DNA from: Boesenbergia rotunda
Lineage: Eukaryota > Streptophyta > Magnoliopsida > Zingiberales > Zingiberaceae
Reading direction: 5' to 3'
DNA length: 64,000 bases
Assembly (NCBI GenBank): GCA_024364735.1
Contig: JAGFNQ010002317.1
Coordinates: 269,405-333,404 of the forward strand
Positions 32,146 to 44,015 of this stretch are shown here, piece after piece (position 1 is the first letter of the stretch; every line of letters begins with the position of its first letter). Both the position numbers and the translations under genes were made by a program. The notes under the pieces are model-generated. The model saw only the letters and a list, made by a program, of their open reading frames with translations. It ran no database searches and had not been told where the DNA came from.

Positions 32146-32373
32146 CTAGAATTGAGAATAAGGTTGCTTAAAATTCTGAAAATGCTGCTGAAAATTCTGA
32201 AAATATTGCTGTTCTGCCATGGACTGCTTGAATGAGTAGGAATATTTTTCAATAGCTTCTGAAACTCTTCCTTGATTTCTCCTAGCTCTAAATATTCTCT
32301 CTATCTTAAGATCAAACTCCACAATATCATCATCTGCAGTCCTGGTCATCAACCAAATAAAAAATGACAGCAA
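32146..32373 (-). pseudogene. Possible gag start of the gypsy element
   Basis: A minus-strand frame contains DDDIVEFDLKIERIFRARR, similar in style to the start of gag in Athila/Tat elements (DPEIERTLxR-like; from memory). It is followed by Gln/Asn/Phe-rich sequence. It is short and truncated, so the call is weak. Confidence 0.35.
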
Positions 32374-32470
32374 ATGTATATAGAAAGATAATGCAAATGA
32401 AAAAAAAATAGAGAATATGAAATTATGAAAATAAAAACAAGCTCAAATCAAACAAACTCAACTAGCATGC

Positions 32471-32487
32471 TCCCCGCAACGGTGCCA
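32471..32487 (-). other. Gypsy primer binding site (tRNA-Asp-like)
   Basis: The minus strand reads TGGCACCGTTGCGGGGA. The expected site for plant tRNA-Asp is TGGCGCCGTTGCCGGGG, so one substitution and one deletion are seen. It lies six bases from the LTR end. Confidence 0.75.
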
Positions 32488-32493
32488 AAAATT

Positions 32494-34177
32494 TGATGGA
32501 CCCACAACAGGTGTCACGAATGAGCCTCAAATTTAGATATTTATAAATTGAAAACCCTTAGCTCACAAAATTAAATGTAGTATAAGGGCCTCAAGTCGTA
32601 TTTTTCCAAGGACTAGCTGTGAATGTTTAATTCAAGCTTGAAAGTTATCGTTAAATATTTTGGGTTTTCTAATAAAATGGGGGTTTTTGCGATAAGGAAT
32701 GAAATAACAATTCGGAACGAAATAGACTTAATTAAGTAGAAATGAACTAGGAAATTGATGAAACTAAACTTAACCTATTTGAAAACTAAGGAATTAAATT
32801 CAAACGAGGGAATCGAAATCTAAGAACTAATTGCAGGGCATTAATTGCAGTAAACTAATTACAGGGAATTAATTGCAAGATAATAAAAACTAGATCAAAA
32901 CATTGCTTGAGAATTTGACTTGAAGTGTAAGGAAACAATCTAAGACAACTTGAAGAATTAAATGCTTAAACCAATATTATCCTAATTTGAACACCAAATC
33001 AGTTTATCGTCAAGACCTCCCTTTTCCGTCACACAAAAGTTGAGCTATGAACCCCCTAGCTCAAAAATCAACGAAGAAGAACTCCCAAGATCAGTTTGCT
33101 GCGAATTGGCCTTCCTGATCGGTCACTGGACCGATCATGTCTTCTTCTGATCGGATTGGGAACCGATCAGAAGAGTCTCTGTCCGATCAATTGGTCCGAT
33201 CAGTAGCTGAAATGCTTCCACCAAGCTCTCCATCTTGATGTGCTGATAAGCGATCAAATTCAAAAACCTTCAGAATAGCTCGGAGAACCCCTCCGAACGA
33301 TCCTTCAGCTTCGATCGATGAAAATCCGTGATCAAATGGAAGCGATCAATGGAACGGAACTCCAGCGAAACCCTCCCCTGAGTTCCTCTCAGCTGCTAGA
33401 TTTTGATTAGCAAAACTGAACAAGAAAACTACCTCGATGATCTGAATCTTGCAAACAAACAAATCTGGTGTTGGTCGCGCGATCGCAGAAGAAAACAGCA
33501 AAGAAATCGATGAAGGAACAAAGAACAGAGAAGAAACTTGCGATTTGGCGACGACCAAGAACTAGCGGAGAAGAAGTTTGATTTAAATTATCCCATTTGA
33601 AATTGGACGGCTATGATCATCCTCGCCTCATCCAACGGTCAGATCAAGTCAGATCAAACCCAAATCTTCCAGATCTCCATCAAGGGTCAGGATCTGCTCC
33701 TCCTCGGTTTGGATCGTTCAGATCTAAAATGGATGGCTCAGATCTCACTGCCTCTTAAATGAATGGTTTAGACCCTCTTGAGCTTGATCCAACGATCAGA
33801 TGGCCTCTGATTGGGACCAAAACTTCAGATCTTGATCTGTGGTCTAGATTAACTCTAACTTGAGCTCGGATTGATCAGAACCTGGCAGATGGCTCAGATC
33901 TCACCGTTTCTTGATTGGACGGCCCATATTAATCCAATGCTTTATCATCTTGATCCGGATCCAATTCTGGCTCAAGTTTGATCCAATCTGATCTAGGTCC
34001 ATGATCATTTGAAGTCTACAAAATTAGATTCAAATTTAAGTGCCAAAATATCTCAAATATACCAAGATTTGAATCAAAATCTAGAATAGAGATAATCCAT
34101 GAAACCCCATGTAAATGCAAACTTAAGCATATAAAAAGGGATCAAAATATGGATTTGAGAGCCTAAAATGATCAACA
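32494..34177 (-). repeat. LTR of the gypsy element, about 1.68 kb
   Basis: Plus-strand ends are TGATGGACCC and GATCAACA, so on the minus strand it is TGTTGATC...GGGTCCATCA. It contains two GATCGGTC-type dyads (33115-33140 and 33146-33172) like those of family C. The outer end at 34177 is placed from the TG/CA rule and the start of B2 homology. Confidence 0.65.
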
Positions 34178-35617
34178 AAATGGTAGTTATCAGGCGGCTA
34201 AGGTTAAGAGTTCAAGGGGGAGCTCTAAGAGTCAAATTGGGACCCATGGTCAATGAATCTCGCGAGGATATCTTCCGGAAGTCTAGATGGATCATGAAGT
34301 GTGCTAAAGGATTTGGAGATGGATTTATGTTTAAATCCTTGGGTTTTGGCACATTGGATTTATATTTCATGCAAGAAAATATGACATTGGGGGCATATTT
34401 CATGAAAATTGATTGTTGTTATATAAATGTCATATAAACCAATGCTAGGGATGCATTGTAGTTAGGTATGGGCAGATACATCAAGAGGAAGTCAAAACTA
34501 GGACTTTAGGTTAAGGTTCAATTGAACCATTTAGCTAGTTTTAGATCATGGGATTGGTGATAGATGCATTTTTTTAATATATTTTTTTCAAGTAGACACG
34601 GGTACCACAAATCTCTCCATAAAATTTATGAAATTTTAGAGATTTATGGAATATCTGGTGTATTTCTGAATTTGAGTCAGAAATGCTAAAATAGGCGGAT
34701 ATAAGGGTATCAGTCGACTGGTGCAGAGGGCAGTTGACTGATAATTTTGTAAGTTTATTTCAATAAAGGTCAATCTATTGGTAACTATCTCAGTCGACTA
34801 ATACAGGCTGAAACTATTTTCAGCTAAATTGAAAAGTATCCTAATGATGTCAAACTTATGTATAATCTTATAGGGGTTGTTACACAATGTTTGTGATCAT
34901 TAGAAGGTAAAGAATCCAATAATTGGGAGATTGTTGGAGTTCTTTTTGATGTGTGACAAAGGGGGAAAAGTGTAAGGTTTAAGTGGGAAATCAAACACAC
35001 CTTTGCAAGAAATCCTAACTCTAGGGGAAGCTTAGGTGAAGGGGGAGCATTGTTGCTTATGTATTGGAAAAGGGGAAACCTTGTGATAGGTTCTTAAAAA
35101 TCTTTTGTAAGTCCATGTATAGGGGGAGCCTTGGAAAGGTTCTTAAAAAGTCCATTGATAAAAATGCTAACTCATGGGGACTTTAGGTGCATGGGATGCT
35201 TGGTGATAGGATCCATGCATTGATTTGTATTTGTATTGCATATGCATTGACGGTGTAAGTCCAAGGTATAGTCTTGACAACGTAAGTTCATTTAGTTTTA
35301 GCATTGTATTTGCTATTTGATTTCCCTAACTTAAACATGTTGCCAAAAATAAAAGGGAAGAGATTGTTGAAGTAATCTATGGTTCGTAGGACGATGTGTT
35401 TTGATGTTTGGGCAAAGGTTTTACGTTAGGTTTACCCTTGTGTTTGATATGTGTATTTCAGTGTGCAAGTTCTGTAGAATACACATACACTGAGCTTGAT
35501 AGCTTCGGGTCCAGTGAAGGCAACAACGATGAGACGAGGGAAGCGCACTTCGAGGCATACTCGAAAAATGACATGTGGAGACGAGCCACGGGCTTGTATG
35601 CATCCGAGGGATGAGAG
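34178..35617 (+). mobile_element. Family B fragment B2 (gag end, 3' region, LTR start)
   Basis: The start corresponds to the last gag codons of B3 (60531-60600): both have 'aaggyta', a Ser/Arg-rich stretch and 'gggacccatggtcaatg'. A noncoding tail with GTCGAC-type dyads (34712-34742) and GGGGGAG tracts follows. At 35365 the LTR begins (TGTTGAAGTAATC) and it is cut after 253 bp by A5/6. Confidence 0.75.
35365..35617 (+). repeat. B2 3' LTR fragment
   Basis: It starts after the tract AAAAGGGAAGAGAT and is collinear with the first part of the other B LTRs. The LTR is cut in its 'catccgagggatgagag' block. Its remainder is not found at 40622, so the A5/6 insertion was followed by deletion or rearrangement. 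Confidence 0.75.
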
Positions 35618-37032
35618 TGTTGGATCGAGAGAAACGATAGAGGGGGGGGTGAATATCGTAAAACGTTTCGGATTGTAAGATAGAGAATGCACAGCGGAAA
35701 TTAAAACTAAACAATACGCAAACACCAAGATTTTACTTGGTTCGGAGTCGCGATCGGCTCCTACTCCAAGGCCCACGGTCATTGACCGTTTACTGCGGAC
35801 AATTCTATATGCGCAAAACAGTTTACAGAAAGATGTTACAAGAGTAGTACAGTAAACTTAAAAAATATCTCTTCGTTACCGACATCCGGTGTGGATTGTA
35901 TTTTGAAGCAGGGGGACGTCGTCGGCGCATGTATCTCGAGTTGGGAGGTTTCTGGAGCAGAGCGCTGGTGCAGAAGAGCGAAATTGTGTTGGAAGAAGTT
36001 GTTGTTCAAAGCCTTGGGGTCGAGGGGCTTTTTATAGCCTCCCGGGGAGCCCTGAACGTTGGGGGCGCCCCCCACGTGTCACCCGATCCGAGCAACTCTC
36101 GGTCAGCCCTTATCCCACTCGAATAGGGCTGAGGGTTGACTGTGGGGGCGCCCGGGATGCTGGGGGTGCCCTGGTTGACCCTTTCAGCGGGCTTCTCGGC
36201 TGGATGAAGTTTATCCTCTTCGTTGGCTTGAGCCCGGGGCGCCCTGGGCATTGGGGGCGCCCGAGAACATGGGGGCGCTCGGGAGCATGGGGGTACCCCG
36301 CCCAGTAAGCTATCGAAGCGAACTCTTGCTTAACTTGTTTTGCCTTGACCTTGGGGGCGCCCGGGACACTGGGGGCGCCCTCCTCAGCTGCTGCCTCTCT
36401 CCATTGAGGCGTTCTGAGCTGCAGACACTCATTCCTTCAGTCCTGTATCCATGGTTAGTCCAAAACAACATAGAGCAATCAATTATTAGTTTTATACAGC
36501 CTTAGCTGTCTTGGTTCTGACTTTGGGTCTCCTAAATGGAGTCCTAGGTCGAGCCGACGCCTACTGTTCCCTCAACGGGGAACACGTCCTCACCTACTCC
36601 TCTCAGGAGAATTTACCTGATGCCAACTGGCTCCTCCGGTTGGACTTTTACCCAGCTGTCCTTCGCCAGGTGCCTAGCTGTCCTTCGCCAAGTCTTCAGT
36701 ACCAAGTAGTCCTTCGCCTGGTGCCCAGTAGTTCTTCGCCAGGTCTTTGTATCCTGGCATTCCTTCACCAGGTGCCTAGCATTCCTTCGCTAGGGCTTTG
36801 TATCCTGGCATTCCTTCGTCAGGTGCCTAGCATTCCTTCGCTAGGGCTTTGTATCCTGGCATTCCTTCGCCAGGTGCCTAGCAGTCCTTCGCTAGGGCTT
36901 TGTATCCTGGCAGTCCTTCGCCAGGTGCCTAGCAGCCCTTCGCTAGGACTTTGTTTCTTGGCAGTCCTTCGCCAGATGCCTAGCAGCCCTTCGCTAGGAC
37001 TTTTCCTGCACTCTTGAGTAACATTGTTAGAT
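35618..37032 (-). repeat. 3' LTR of A5/6, missing its U3 start
   Basis: It starts TGTTGGATCGAGAG on the plus strand and is collinear with 39246-40540. It includes GGGCGCCC dyads (36060-36380) and the hairpin array (36655-37005), and ends without the terminal CACCAACA. The 168-residue frame at 36511-37017 is a by-product of the array. Confidence 0.85.
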
Positions 37033-38163
37033 TTTAAACGTGCAGTGCATGAAAACATCTAATTTTGAAAATGTTCAATAATTCTTTTAATTTGATCTCC
37101 CCCTAAACTTGACCCAATCCTAGGAAGCTTGTTGACTACAAGCGATCTTCCTCTGAATTTTAAGGTTTGATTTAAATGATAAGAATTATCTAATAACTTC
37201 AAAACAAATAATTACAAAAAAAATATTTCAGAAATTCATCTTTTGACTCAAACTCCCCCTAAATTTGACACATCTTGACTTTATCTAAGTGCTTGAGGGG
37301 TCTTTAGTATTGACTAGGTTTGACTGTTTTGACCATGTTTGACTCAGTTGACTATGTTTGACCAATCAATAACTAAATCAAACAAGCCCTAGATTATATT
37401 TAGAACGAGTCTATTGTGATATTTAACATGAAATTCAATATTTTGAAACTGTTAGAGTTGAAAAAGTAGGATACAGTAAACCGAATTAACTAGAGATAAT
37501 TTTGAATAACTTTTGAAAGCACTTGGGTTTTATTTAGAAGGATAGTGAATTATGCTTTTAGGTCCTAGATGTCTCACCCAGTTCTACGTGATCAAGCATG
37601 TTAACCTTATGGGTTTTTGTGAGACAGGTTTTGATAGAAATAAGGATTTTATTTTGAAAAATTATGATTAGATTTGAAAAGTTAAATTAATTTTGAAAAC
37701 CATTTTAATGAATTTTAATTTTATTTTGAAAAAAAATGGTTAAATCTACGATTGATTGAAATTTGTGTTAGATTTGAATTTGACAAGAAGTAAATTGAAT
37801 TTGAATTTCAAAAATTAGCTTCCAGGTCTTGGCGAGGCACAAGGCCTTCTTTGGCCGTAGCCTTATTGTATCATCAACCCTTTCCTTGACAAAGTTTTTT
37901 AGTGAAATTTCATTTTCAAAATTACTTGTTGACAAATTCTGGTCTAACTAGTTTGTGTCTTGGATCGGTAGCTTCGGCTAGTTTCACCAGTCTAAACAGA
38001 CCAAGTAGAGTATACTTGACCTTATTAGAAGAGGCTTCCCTAACGTACTATTATCTCACCTCCACCCAATACTATGTTGTTCAAATTTAAGTTAATCAGG
38101 TCCTTAATCTAACCAATCCTACATCTAAGCATAATAAAATAAACAAGCAAGAAAATTAATCAT
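37033..38163 (-). other. A5/6 3' noncoding region
   Basis: It is AT-rich and lacks a gene. The part 37830-38100 matches 46740-47060 of A7 in reverse, for example the 'gaggtgagatgatagtacg' block. Short GGGGGAG tracts are seen on the minus strand near 37098 and 37254. Confidence 0.75.
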
Positions 38164-39099
38164 CTAAGTCACGTCATAATTGTAATGATATTCTGGGTTT
38201 TTAGAATTAGCAAGATTGTGAATTAGGCTTTCTAGCATTTTGACCTTATTTTTCAATATCTCATCTTCTTGTTCCAATTTACTAATGTTTGCTTTAACTA
38301 ATTTATAAGGTTCAATCATATTATTCAAGGTAAATAATGGATTTTCAAATACTGTAAATTTACCTTTAGATTTCTTTTTAGAGGTCTCCCCCTTGATTCT
38401 AGCCATCTTTCTTTTGCTTGATTGTTTCTTCGACATTTTCTAGCGGTCGCGAGCCAACCAGACTAGTTTCCAAGGATCCCTTCCTTCGTTGTCAGATTCT
38501 GAGTCTGAGTCGGACTCAGGTACTGGTTGAGGCCTCTTTTGCAGTTCTCTTGGAGTTTTCCCTGCAATGAAAATTATACCTTCCTCGGCCATTGCAGTAT
38601 CAGTTTGATTATTTAACCTTAATTCAGGAACTGATTCAAAATTAGTTACCGATTTTGTCCCAGAAAACTCGTCGTCTGATTCTGGTTCGATTTCGATGTC
38701 GGGGGCCGAGTTTGTCTCAGCTACTTGTGCTTGAGCCGAAAATGCAAAATCTTCTAAGATCTCAATATCAGAGTTCTCTTCGTGTAGATTGATTAGCTTT
38801 TCCCACATCTCCTTAGCACAGTTGAAGGATCCGACCCGCTTTAATTCTTCATTTGTTAGGCCACATTGTAGGATTGCAGTAGCCCTTGCATCTGTCTCGA
38901 TCTTCCTCAGAGTTGGTTCATCCAGTTTGTCCCAAGTGATTGATGTTCCTTCTTCTGTGGGGAATGTGAACCCCGTTTGGATTATCAACAATAAATCCAG
39001 ATTGGCCTTCAGGTGGGATTCCATTAGACTTCTCCAGGAGTTAAAATTTTCGCCAGAGAAGAGTGATGGACGGGCACTGTTCCATTCTTGGTTGGCCAT
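38164..39099 (-). pseudogene. A5/6 gag, short form without zinc knuckle
   Basis: The start MANQEWNSARPSLFSGENF matches A7 gag (45592). It keeps the first half of the gag core (LQCGLTNEELKRVG; LINLHEE) but lacks the second half seen in A2 and A4. TAG at 38440-38442 interrupts the frame. The C-terminal part (KGKFTVFENPLFTLNN) matches A7, but the CCHC knuckle that precedes it in A7 is deleted. A coiled-coil-like end (KLEQEDEILKNKVKMLE) is kept. Confidence 0.82.
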
Positions 39100-39231
39100 T
39101 TATTTATGTGAAATAAAGGTTGAGTGGTGTTGCACCAACCTCGATTAACGAAAAAGATTAAAAAAGATAAAATAATTACGAAAAATCAAAAAACTCTCAA
39201 ATTGGTGGTTGCACCAAATTTGAGCTTCCCC

Positions 39232-39243
39232 GCTCTGATACCA
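39232..39243 (-). other. A5/6 primer binding site (tRNA-iMet)
   Basis: The plus strand reads GCTCTGATACCA, two bases before the LTR at 39246. Confidence 0.93.
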
Positions 39244-39245
39244 CT

Positions 39246-40621
39246 TGTTGGATCGAGAGAAACGATAGAGGGGGGTGAATATCGTAAAACGTTTCGGATT
39301 GTATGATAGAGAATGCACAGTGGAAATTAAAACTAAACAATACGCAAACACCAAAATTTTACTTGGTTCGGAGTCACTGTCGGCTCCTACTCCAAGGCCC
39401 ACGGTCGTTGACCGTTTACTGTGGGCAATTCTATATGCGCAAAACAGTTTACAGGATGTTACAAGAGTAGTACAGTAAACTTAAAAAATAGCTCTTCGTT
39501 ACCGACGTACGGTGTGGATTATATTTTGGAGCAGGGGGACGTCGTCGGCGCTTGTATCTCAAGTTGGGAGGTTTCCGGAGCAGAGCGCTGAAGCAGAAGG
39601 GCGAAATTGTGTTGGAAGAAGTTGTTGTTCAAAGCCTTGGGGTCGAGGTGCTTTTTATAGCCTCCCGGGGCGCCCTGAACGTTGGGTTGAGGGTTGACTG
39701 TGGGGGTGCCCTGGTTGACCCTTTCTGAGGGCTTCTCGGCTGGATGAAGTTTATCCTCTTCGTTGGCTTGAGCCCGGGGCGCCCTGGGCACTGGGGGCGC
39801 CCGGGAGCATGGGGGCGCCCCGCCCAGCAAGCTTCCAAAGCGAACTCTTGCTTAACTTGTTTTGCCTTGACCTTGGGGGCGCCCGGGACACTGGGGGCGC
39901 CCTCCTCAGCTGATGTCTCTCTCCTTTGAGGCGTTCTGAGCTGCAGACACTCATTCCTTCGGTCCTGCATCCAGGGTTAGTCCACATAGAGCAATCAATT
40001 ATTAGTTTTATACAGCCTTAGCTGTCTTGGTTCTGACTTTGTGTCTCCTAAATGGAGCCCTAGGTCGAACCGACGCCTATTGTTCCCTCAACGGGGAACG
40101 CGTCCTCACCTACTCCTCTCAGGAGAATTTACCTGATGCCAACCGGCTCCTTCGGTTAGACTTTTGCCCAGTTGTCCTTCGCCAGGTGCCTAGCTGACCT
40201 TCGCCAGGTCTTCAGTACCAAGCAGTCCTTCGCCTGGTGCCCAGCAGTCCTTCGCCAGGTCTTTGTATCCTGGCATTCCTTCACCAGGTGCCTAGCATTC
40301 CTTCGCTAGGGCTTTGTATCCTGACATTCCTTTGCTAGGTGCCTAGCATTCCTTCGTTAGGGCTTTGATCCTGGCATTCCTTCGCTAAGTGCCTAGCAGT
40401 CCTTCGCTAGGGATTTGTATCCTGGCAGTCCTTCGCCAGGTGCCTAGCAGCCCTTCACTAGGACTTTGTTTCCTGGTACTCCTACGCCAGGTGCCTAGCA
40501 GCCCTTCGCTAGGACTTTTCCTGCACACTTGAGTAACATTGTTAGATCACCAATAATACTTAACTTTGATCCCTTTGCCAATATCAAAATAAGGTTCGAT
40601 ATGGTGCTTCCTTCACCAACA
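39246..40621 (-). repeat. 5' LTR of A5/6, 1376 bp
   Basis: It starts TGTTGGATCGAGAG and ends CCTTCACCAACA. It has the GGGCGCCC dyads (39665-39905) and hairpin array (40165-40518). Relative to 35618-37032, a segment of roughly 100 bp around 39680 is missing. Confidence 0.88.
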
Positions 40622-40863
40622 AGTTATGTTTGATTTGCTAAATTACATATAGGCATGTCATGCCTTTAAGGCAGGACCATGCCTCATCTTGGTGCAAAAG
40701 AACCGCCACAACCTTGCCTAGTCATGCCTACCAAGTACGGACGTGTGACGTAGTGAGATAGGGTCGTGCCCCTGTCTATAAAAGGAAATTCTTCCCCTTT
40801 ATAGGAGGAAGAGGGTTCCTCCCTTGAGGAAGACCCAAGAGGTCTAGATTTGATACCGTTTTG
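40622..40863. other. Unclassified 242-bp spacer
   Basis: There is no gene. It contains 'tataaaagg' near 40776 and an inverted pair of 'ggaggaagagggttcctccc' type near 40803, so it may be a piece of another LTR. It lies between A5/6 and B3. Confidence 0.4.
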
Positions 40864-41781
40864 TGTTGGTGCAATCGACCCAAGTGTGATCGGGTAGATC
40901 ATGGGTTTTGATGTGTGTGTCAATATGATTAAGTTAGGGTGTCATGTTGGTTTGATATGTGTGTTTGAGTCATGCAGGACTTGGTGAATCACACATGAAG
41001 TACGCATCCGAGGGATGACAGCCGAAGGAAGAGGACTTCAAGGGCAAGCTGGGGATGTAGACTTCAAAGGCATACACGAAGGATGGCATGGAGGCAAGCC
41101 GTGGGCTTGTGGGTGCATCTGAGGGACGAAAGCCGAGGGAAGAGAACTTCAAGGGGCGAGCCAAGGGAGTGGACTTCAAGGCATACGCGAAGGATGGATT
41201 TCGATGTGAGTTTGAGTGAAAATGTAAGCTGGGCAGTCGACTGCAAGGGAAGCTAGTCAACTACTAGTGCAAAAGAAAAACTCACAGAAAGATCAATCGA
41301 TTGGTCCAGGCACCAATCGACTGGTCTGTTCGAAAATATAGTCGTTGGCTATCTGTTGGCTGGGCATTAGTCGACCGAGGATTGAACTGTTTGAGGAACA
41401 GTTCTCTCCTCTATTTAAGGGAAGACTTTGGAGTAGAATAATGTTGCAGTTCTTCATTTAAAGATCCTATTCTAAGTGCTCAAAGTCTCCATTGCTTACT
41501 CTCTTCCTTATACTGTAAATTCTATCTTGTAAAAGAGGAAGAGAACATCTTGTGAAGGTTTCTCCACTTTCAAGGAGAAGATCATAGTGAAGCTTGTTTG
41601 CGTGGTGTGGATCATTGGATTAGTCACCTCTCGGAGGTGGATACCAAGTAAATCAAGGAGTTAGAATTGTTTCTTTTGTTGATTGATTTTGTTCTTGTGC
41701 TTTAGCTAACATTTTTGTAGACAAAATCAAAAAGAAGCTATTCACCACCCCCCCCTCTAGCTAAACACCAAGGTCCCAACA
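40864..41781 (+). repeat. 5' LTR of B3, 918 bp
   Basis: It has TGTTGGTGCAATC to GGTCCCAACA ends, a repeated 'caaggcatacrcgaaggatgg' block, weak GTCGAC dyads (41232-41265) and a TATTTAAG box near 41412. Confidence 0.88.
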
Positions 41782-41783
41782 AG

Positions 41784-41795
41784 TGGTATCAGAGC
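41784..41795 (+). other. B3 primer binding site (tRNA-iMet)
   Basis: TGGTATCAGAGC follows the LTR by two bases. Confidence 0.93.
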
Positions 41796-41847
41796 AAGGT
41801 TCGCTCATCTACGGACTAACCGCCGAGAGAGCAAAAAGCTAGAGGAA

Positions 41848-43198
41848 ATGGCGATTGAAGAAAGATTAGGGGACGATATAAATATTCCACCTCCCTACGA
41901 CCGTGAGAGTTTCGAGTATTGGAGGATGCGGACAAAGACTTGGTTCGACATAGATTGAGATCTTAGGATCGTGCTCGAAGAACCATTTGAAGTTTCGAGA
42001 GATAAACATGGGAAAAAGTTCCGACCAAGATATTGGACCAAGGAGCAACAAATCCAATCAAAGGCAAACGAAAAGATAATCTCAATATTACTTAATATTT
42101 TACCTAATGATGTAATGAGTGGTGTAGGTGAATATAAAAATGCACACAAATTATGGAGCAAGATGTTAGTGCTTCATGAAAACCCTACACAAACTCAAGT
42201 AGTGGAAGAGCCTAAGGAAATGAGCTCAATGGTCTAAGAAGAGGAGAAGAACCAATTGGATGAAGAAAGAAGCTCAACATCTGAAGAGAAGGAGAAAGTG
42301 GAAAAAAGAGTCATCCATCTCCTCAGGTGAAGTGACACAAGAAATTAAAGAACCATCCACTTCATCAAAGGGGGAAGAAGAGGTCTCCACTTCAAGGATT
42401 GAGGGGGAAGAGAGATCATCCTCGATACTGGAGCAAGAAGAAACATCCACCTCCACCAAAGCAAAGTTAAAAGATCACATTATTTATTTTGGGTGCAACA
42501 AGAAGGGGCACTATAAGGACAAGTGTCCATTAGGTAAAAAAGGAGGTAACCCCTAAACCCAAGTCAATTTATTTAACATTTAACATGGGTTGTAGGGAAA
42601 AGAAAGAGAAAAAGCACATTAGGTGTTTCACGTGTGGTGAGCTAGGATACTACCACACCAAATGCTCAAGGAAAGGAGAATTCAAGAAATTGGAGCTTTT
42701 GAGGAAGTGGGAGAAGAAGGAGAAAAAGAAAAGCTCACATCAAGGGGGAGCTACAAGGGTAAGGGAGGTAATCCCTAACTTTAAGTATTTTCCAAATTCC
42801 TCCATGCATGTTAGAAATGATGAGAATTATTTACCTATGCATAATTTTGGTTTTAGATATTGTGATAAAAATAGGGTTAATGTTGTATATCAAAATCCTA
42901 GGGAATTCATGTATCATGATAAACCTAGAATCATTAAACCTAAGGACCAAGGTATTAATCCAAAGAAAGGGAGACACATGCCTAGATAAATGGGTATATC
43001 TAGAAATGTCCAAGGTGGACATGGTGAAGCTAAGGTTAAGAACCTAGAAAGGGAAAATCAATCTTTGAGAGCAAAACTTGATAAATTTGAGAAAATCATG
43101 GATAGATTCAATATTGGATCTAAGGATTTAGACGTGATGTCGAGTAGTCAAAACCCCGACAATGATAGATCGGGTCTAGGATACCGATCTATGAGATC
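41848..43198 (+). pseudogene. B3 gag, N-terminal and central part
   Basis: ATG at 41848 (MAIEERLGDDINIPPPY). TGA at 41956-41958 and TAA at 42235-42237 break the first part, and at least two frameshifts follow. In knuckle 1 the first Cys is Tyr (YFGCNKKGHYKDKC, near 42484), and in knuckle 2 the His is Tyr (CFTCGELGYYHTKC, near 42625), so both zinc sites have lost a ligand. A TAA at 42987-42989 precedes a coiled-coil-like segment (LERENQSLRAKLDKFEKIM). The frame is cut at 43198 by B5 and resumes at 60328. Confidence 0.83.
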
Positions 43199-43532
43199 TG
43201 TTGAGGCAATCTGTGGTCCGGAGTGACCATGAGTTTTGATGTTTGGGCAAAGGGTTTAAGTTGGGTTTTCCCTTGTGATCTAATATGTGTATTTGAGTGT
43301 GCAGGATGTACAGGTTACACATATTGACTTGGCTGGACGGCTTCGGTACGGTGAAGGGTTGCATGGAGACAAGCTGGAGGCTTGTGTGCACCCGAGGGAC
43401 CTTGGTATAACAGGGATGATGAGCTGAGAGGCGCGGAGTTCGAGGCATACTTTAAGGATGGAATGGAGACAAGCTGGAGACTTGTGTGTATCCAAGGGAC
43501 GAGGGTCGAAGATGAAGAGGGCATGAAGGAAA
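43199..43532 (+). repeat. B5 5' LTR, first segment
   Basis: It starts TGTTGAGGCAATC and is nearly identical to 59274 onwards. It carries an extra block of about 100 bp (from 43390) compared with the 3' LTR, a duplication of 'gagacaagctggaggcttg'. It is cut by A7 at 43532. Confidence 0.88.
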
Positions 43533-43634
43533 TGTTGGTGCAGGAAGCACCATATCGAACCTTGTTTTGATATTGGCAAAGGGTTCAAAGTTAAGTATTA
43601 TTGGTGATCTAACAATGTTACTCAAGTGTGCAGG

Positions 43635-44015
43635 AAAAGTCCTAGCGAAGGGCTGTTAGGCACCTGGCGAAGGGCTGCCAGGAAACAAAGTCCTAGCGAA
43701 GGGCTGCTAGGCACCTGGCGAAGGGTTGCCAGGAAATAAAGTCCAAGCGAAGGGCTGCTAGGAACCTGGCGAAGGAATGCCAGGATACAAAGTCCTAGCG
43801 AAGGGATGCTAGGCACTGACGAAGGAATGCCAGGGTAAAAAGTCCTAGCGATGGATTGCTAGGCACTGGCGAAGGAATGCCAGGGTACTGAAGCCCTAGC
43901 GAAGGACTGTTAGGCGCCAGGCGAAGGACAGCTTGGGACTGAAGACCTAGCGAAGGACAGCTAGGCACCGGGCGAAGGACAGCTTGGTTTCCAAGACCTG
44001 GCGAAGGACCGCTAG
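43635..44015 (+). repeat. GAAGG-loop hairpin array, 5' LTR of A7
   Basis: Alternating stems CCTAGC/GCTAGG and CCTGGC/GCCAGG surround an 8-base loop such as GAAGGGCT, followed by degenerate units. Fewer well-kept 51-bp units are present than in the 3' LTR. Confidence 0.88.

Larger units (their letters stand above)
32017..34177 (-). mobile_element. Ty3/gypsy Athila/Tat-like element, 5' end only
   Basis: Read on the minus strand it has an LTR (34177-32494), then a primer site complementary to tRNA-Asp, then about 450 bp of leader and possible gag start. It is cut at 32017 by the A4 LTR. The primer site type is the hallmark of the Athila/Tat group. Confidence 0.7.
35618..40621 (-). mobile_element. 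Reduced family A element A5/6
   Basis: On the minus strand it has a 5' LTR (40621-39246), primer site, short gag (39099-38164), noncoding region and 3' LTR (37032-35618). No pol is present. The 3' LTR has lost its first roughly 100 bp together with the purine tract and the adjacent interior: near 37032 the LTR passes directly into interior sequence matching A7 near 48100. Flanking 5-mers GAGAG and AGTTA do not match. Confidence 0.83.

Noticed and set aside
31977..32252. Asn/Phe/Ser-rich minus-strand ORF beside A4
   Set aside because: It crosses the border between the A4 LTR and the gypsy leader and has low-complexity composition, so it is not a gene.
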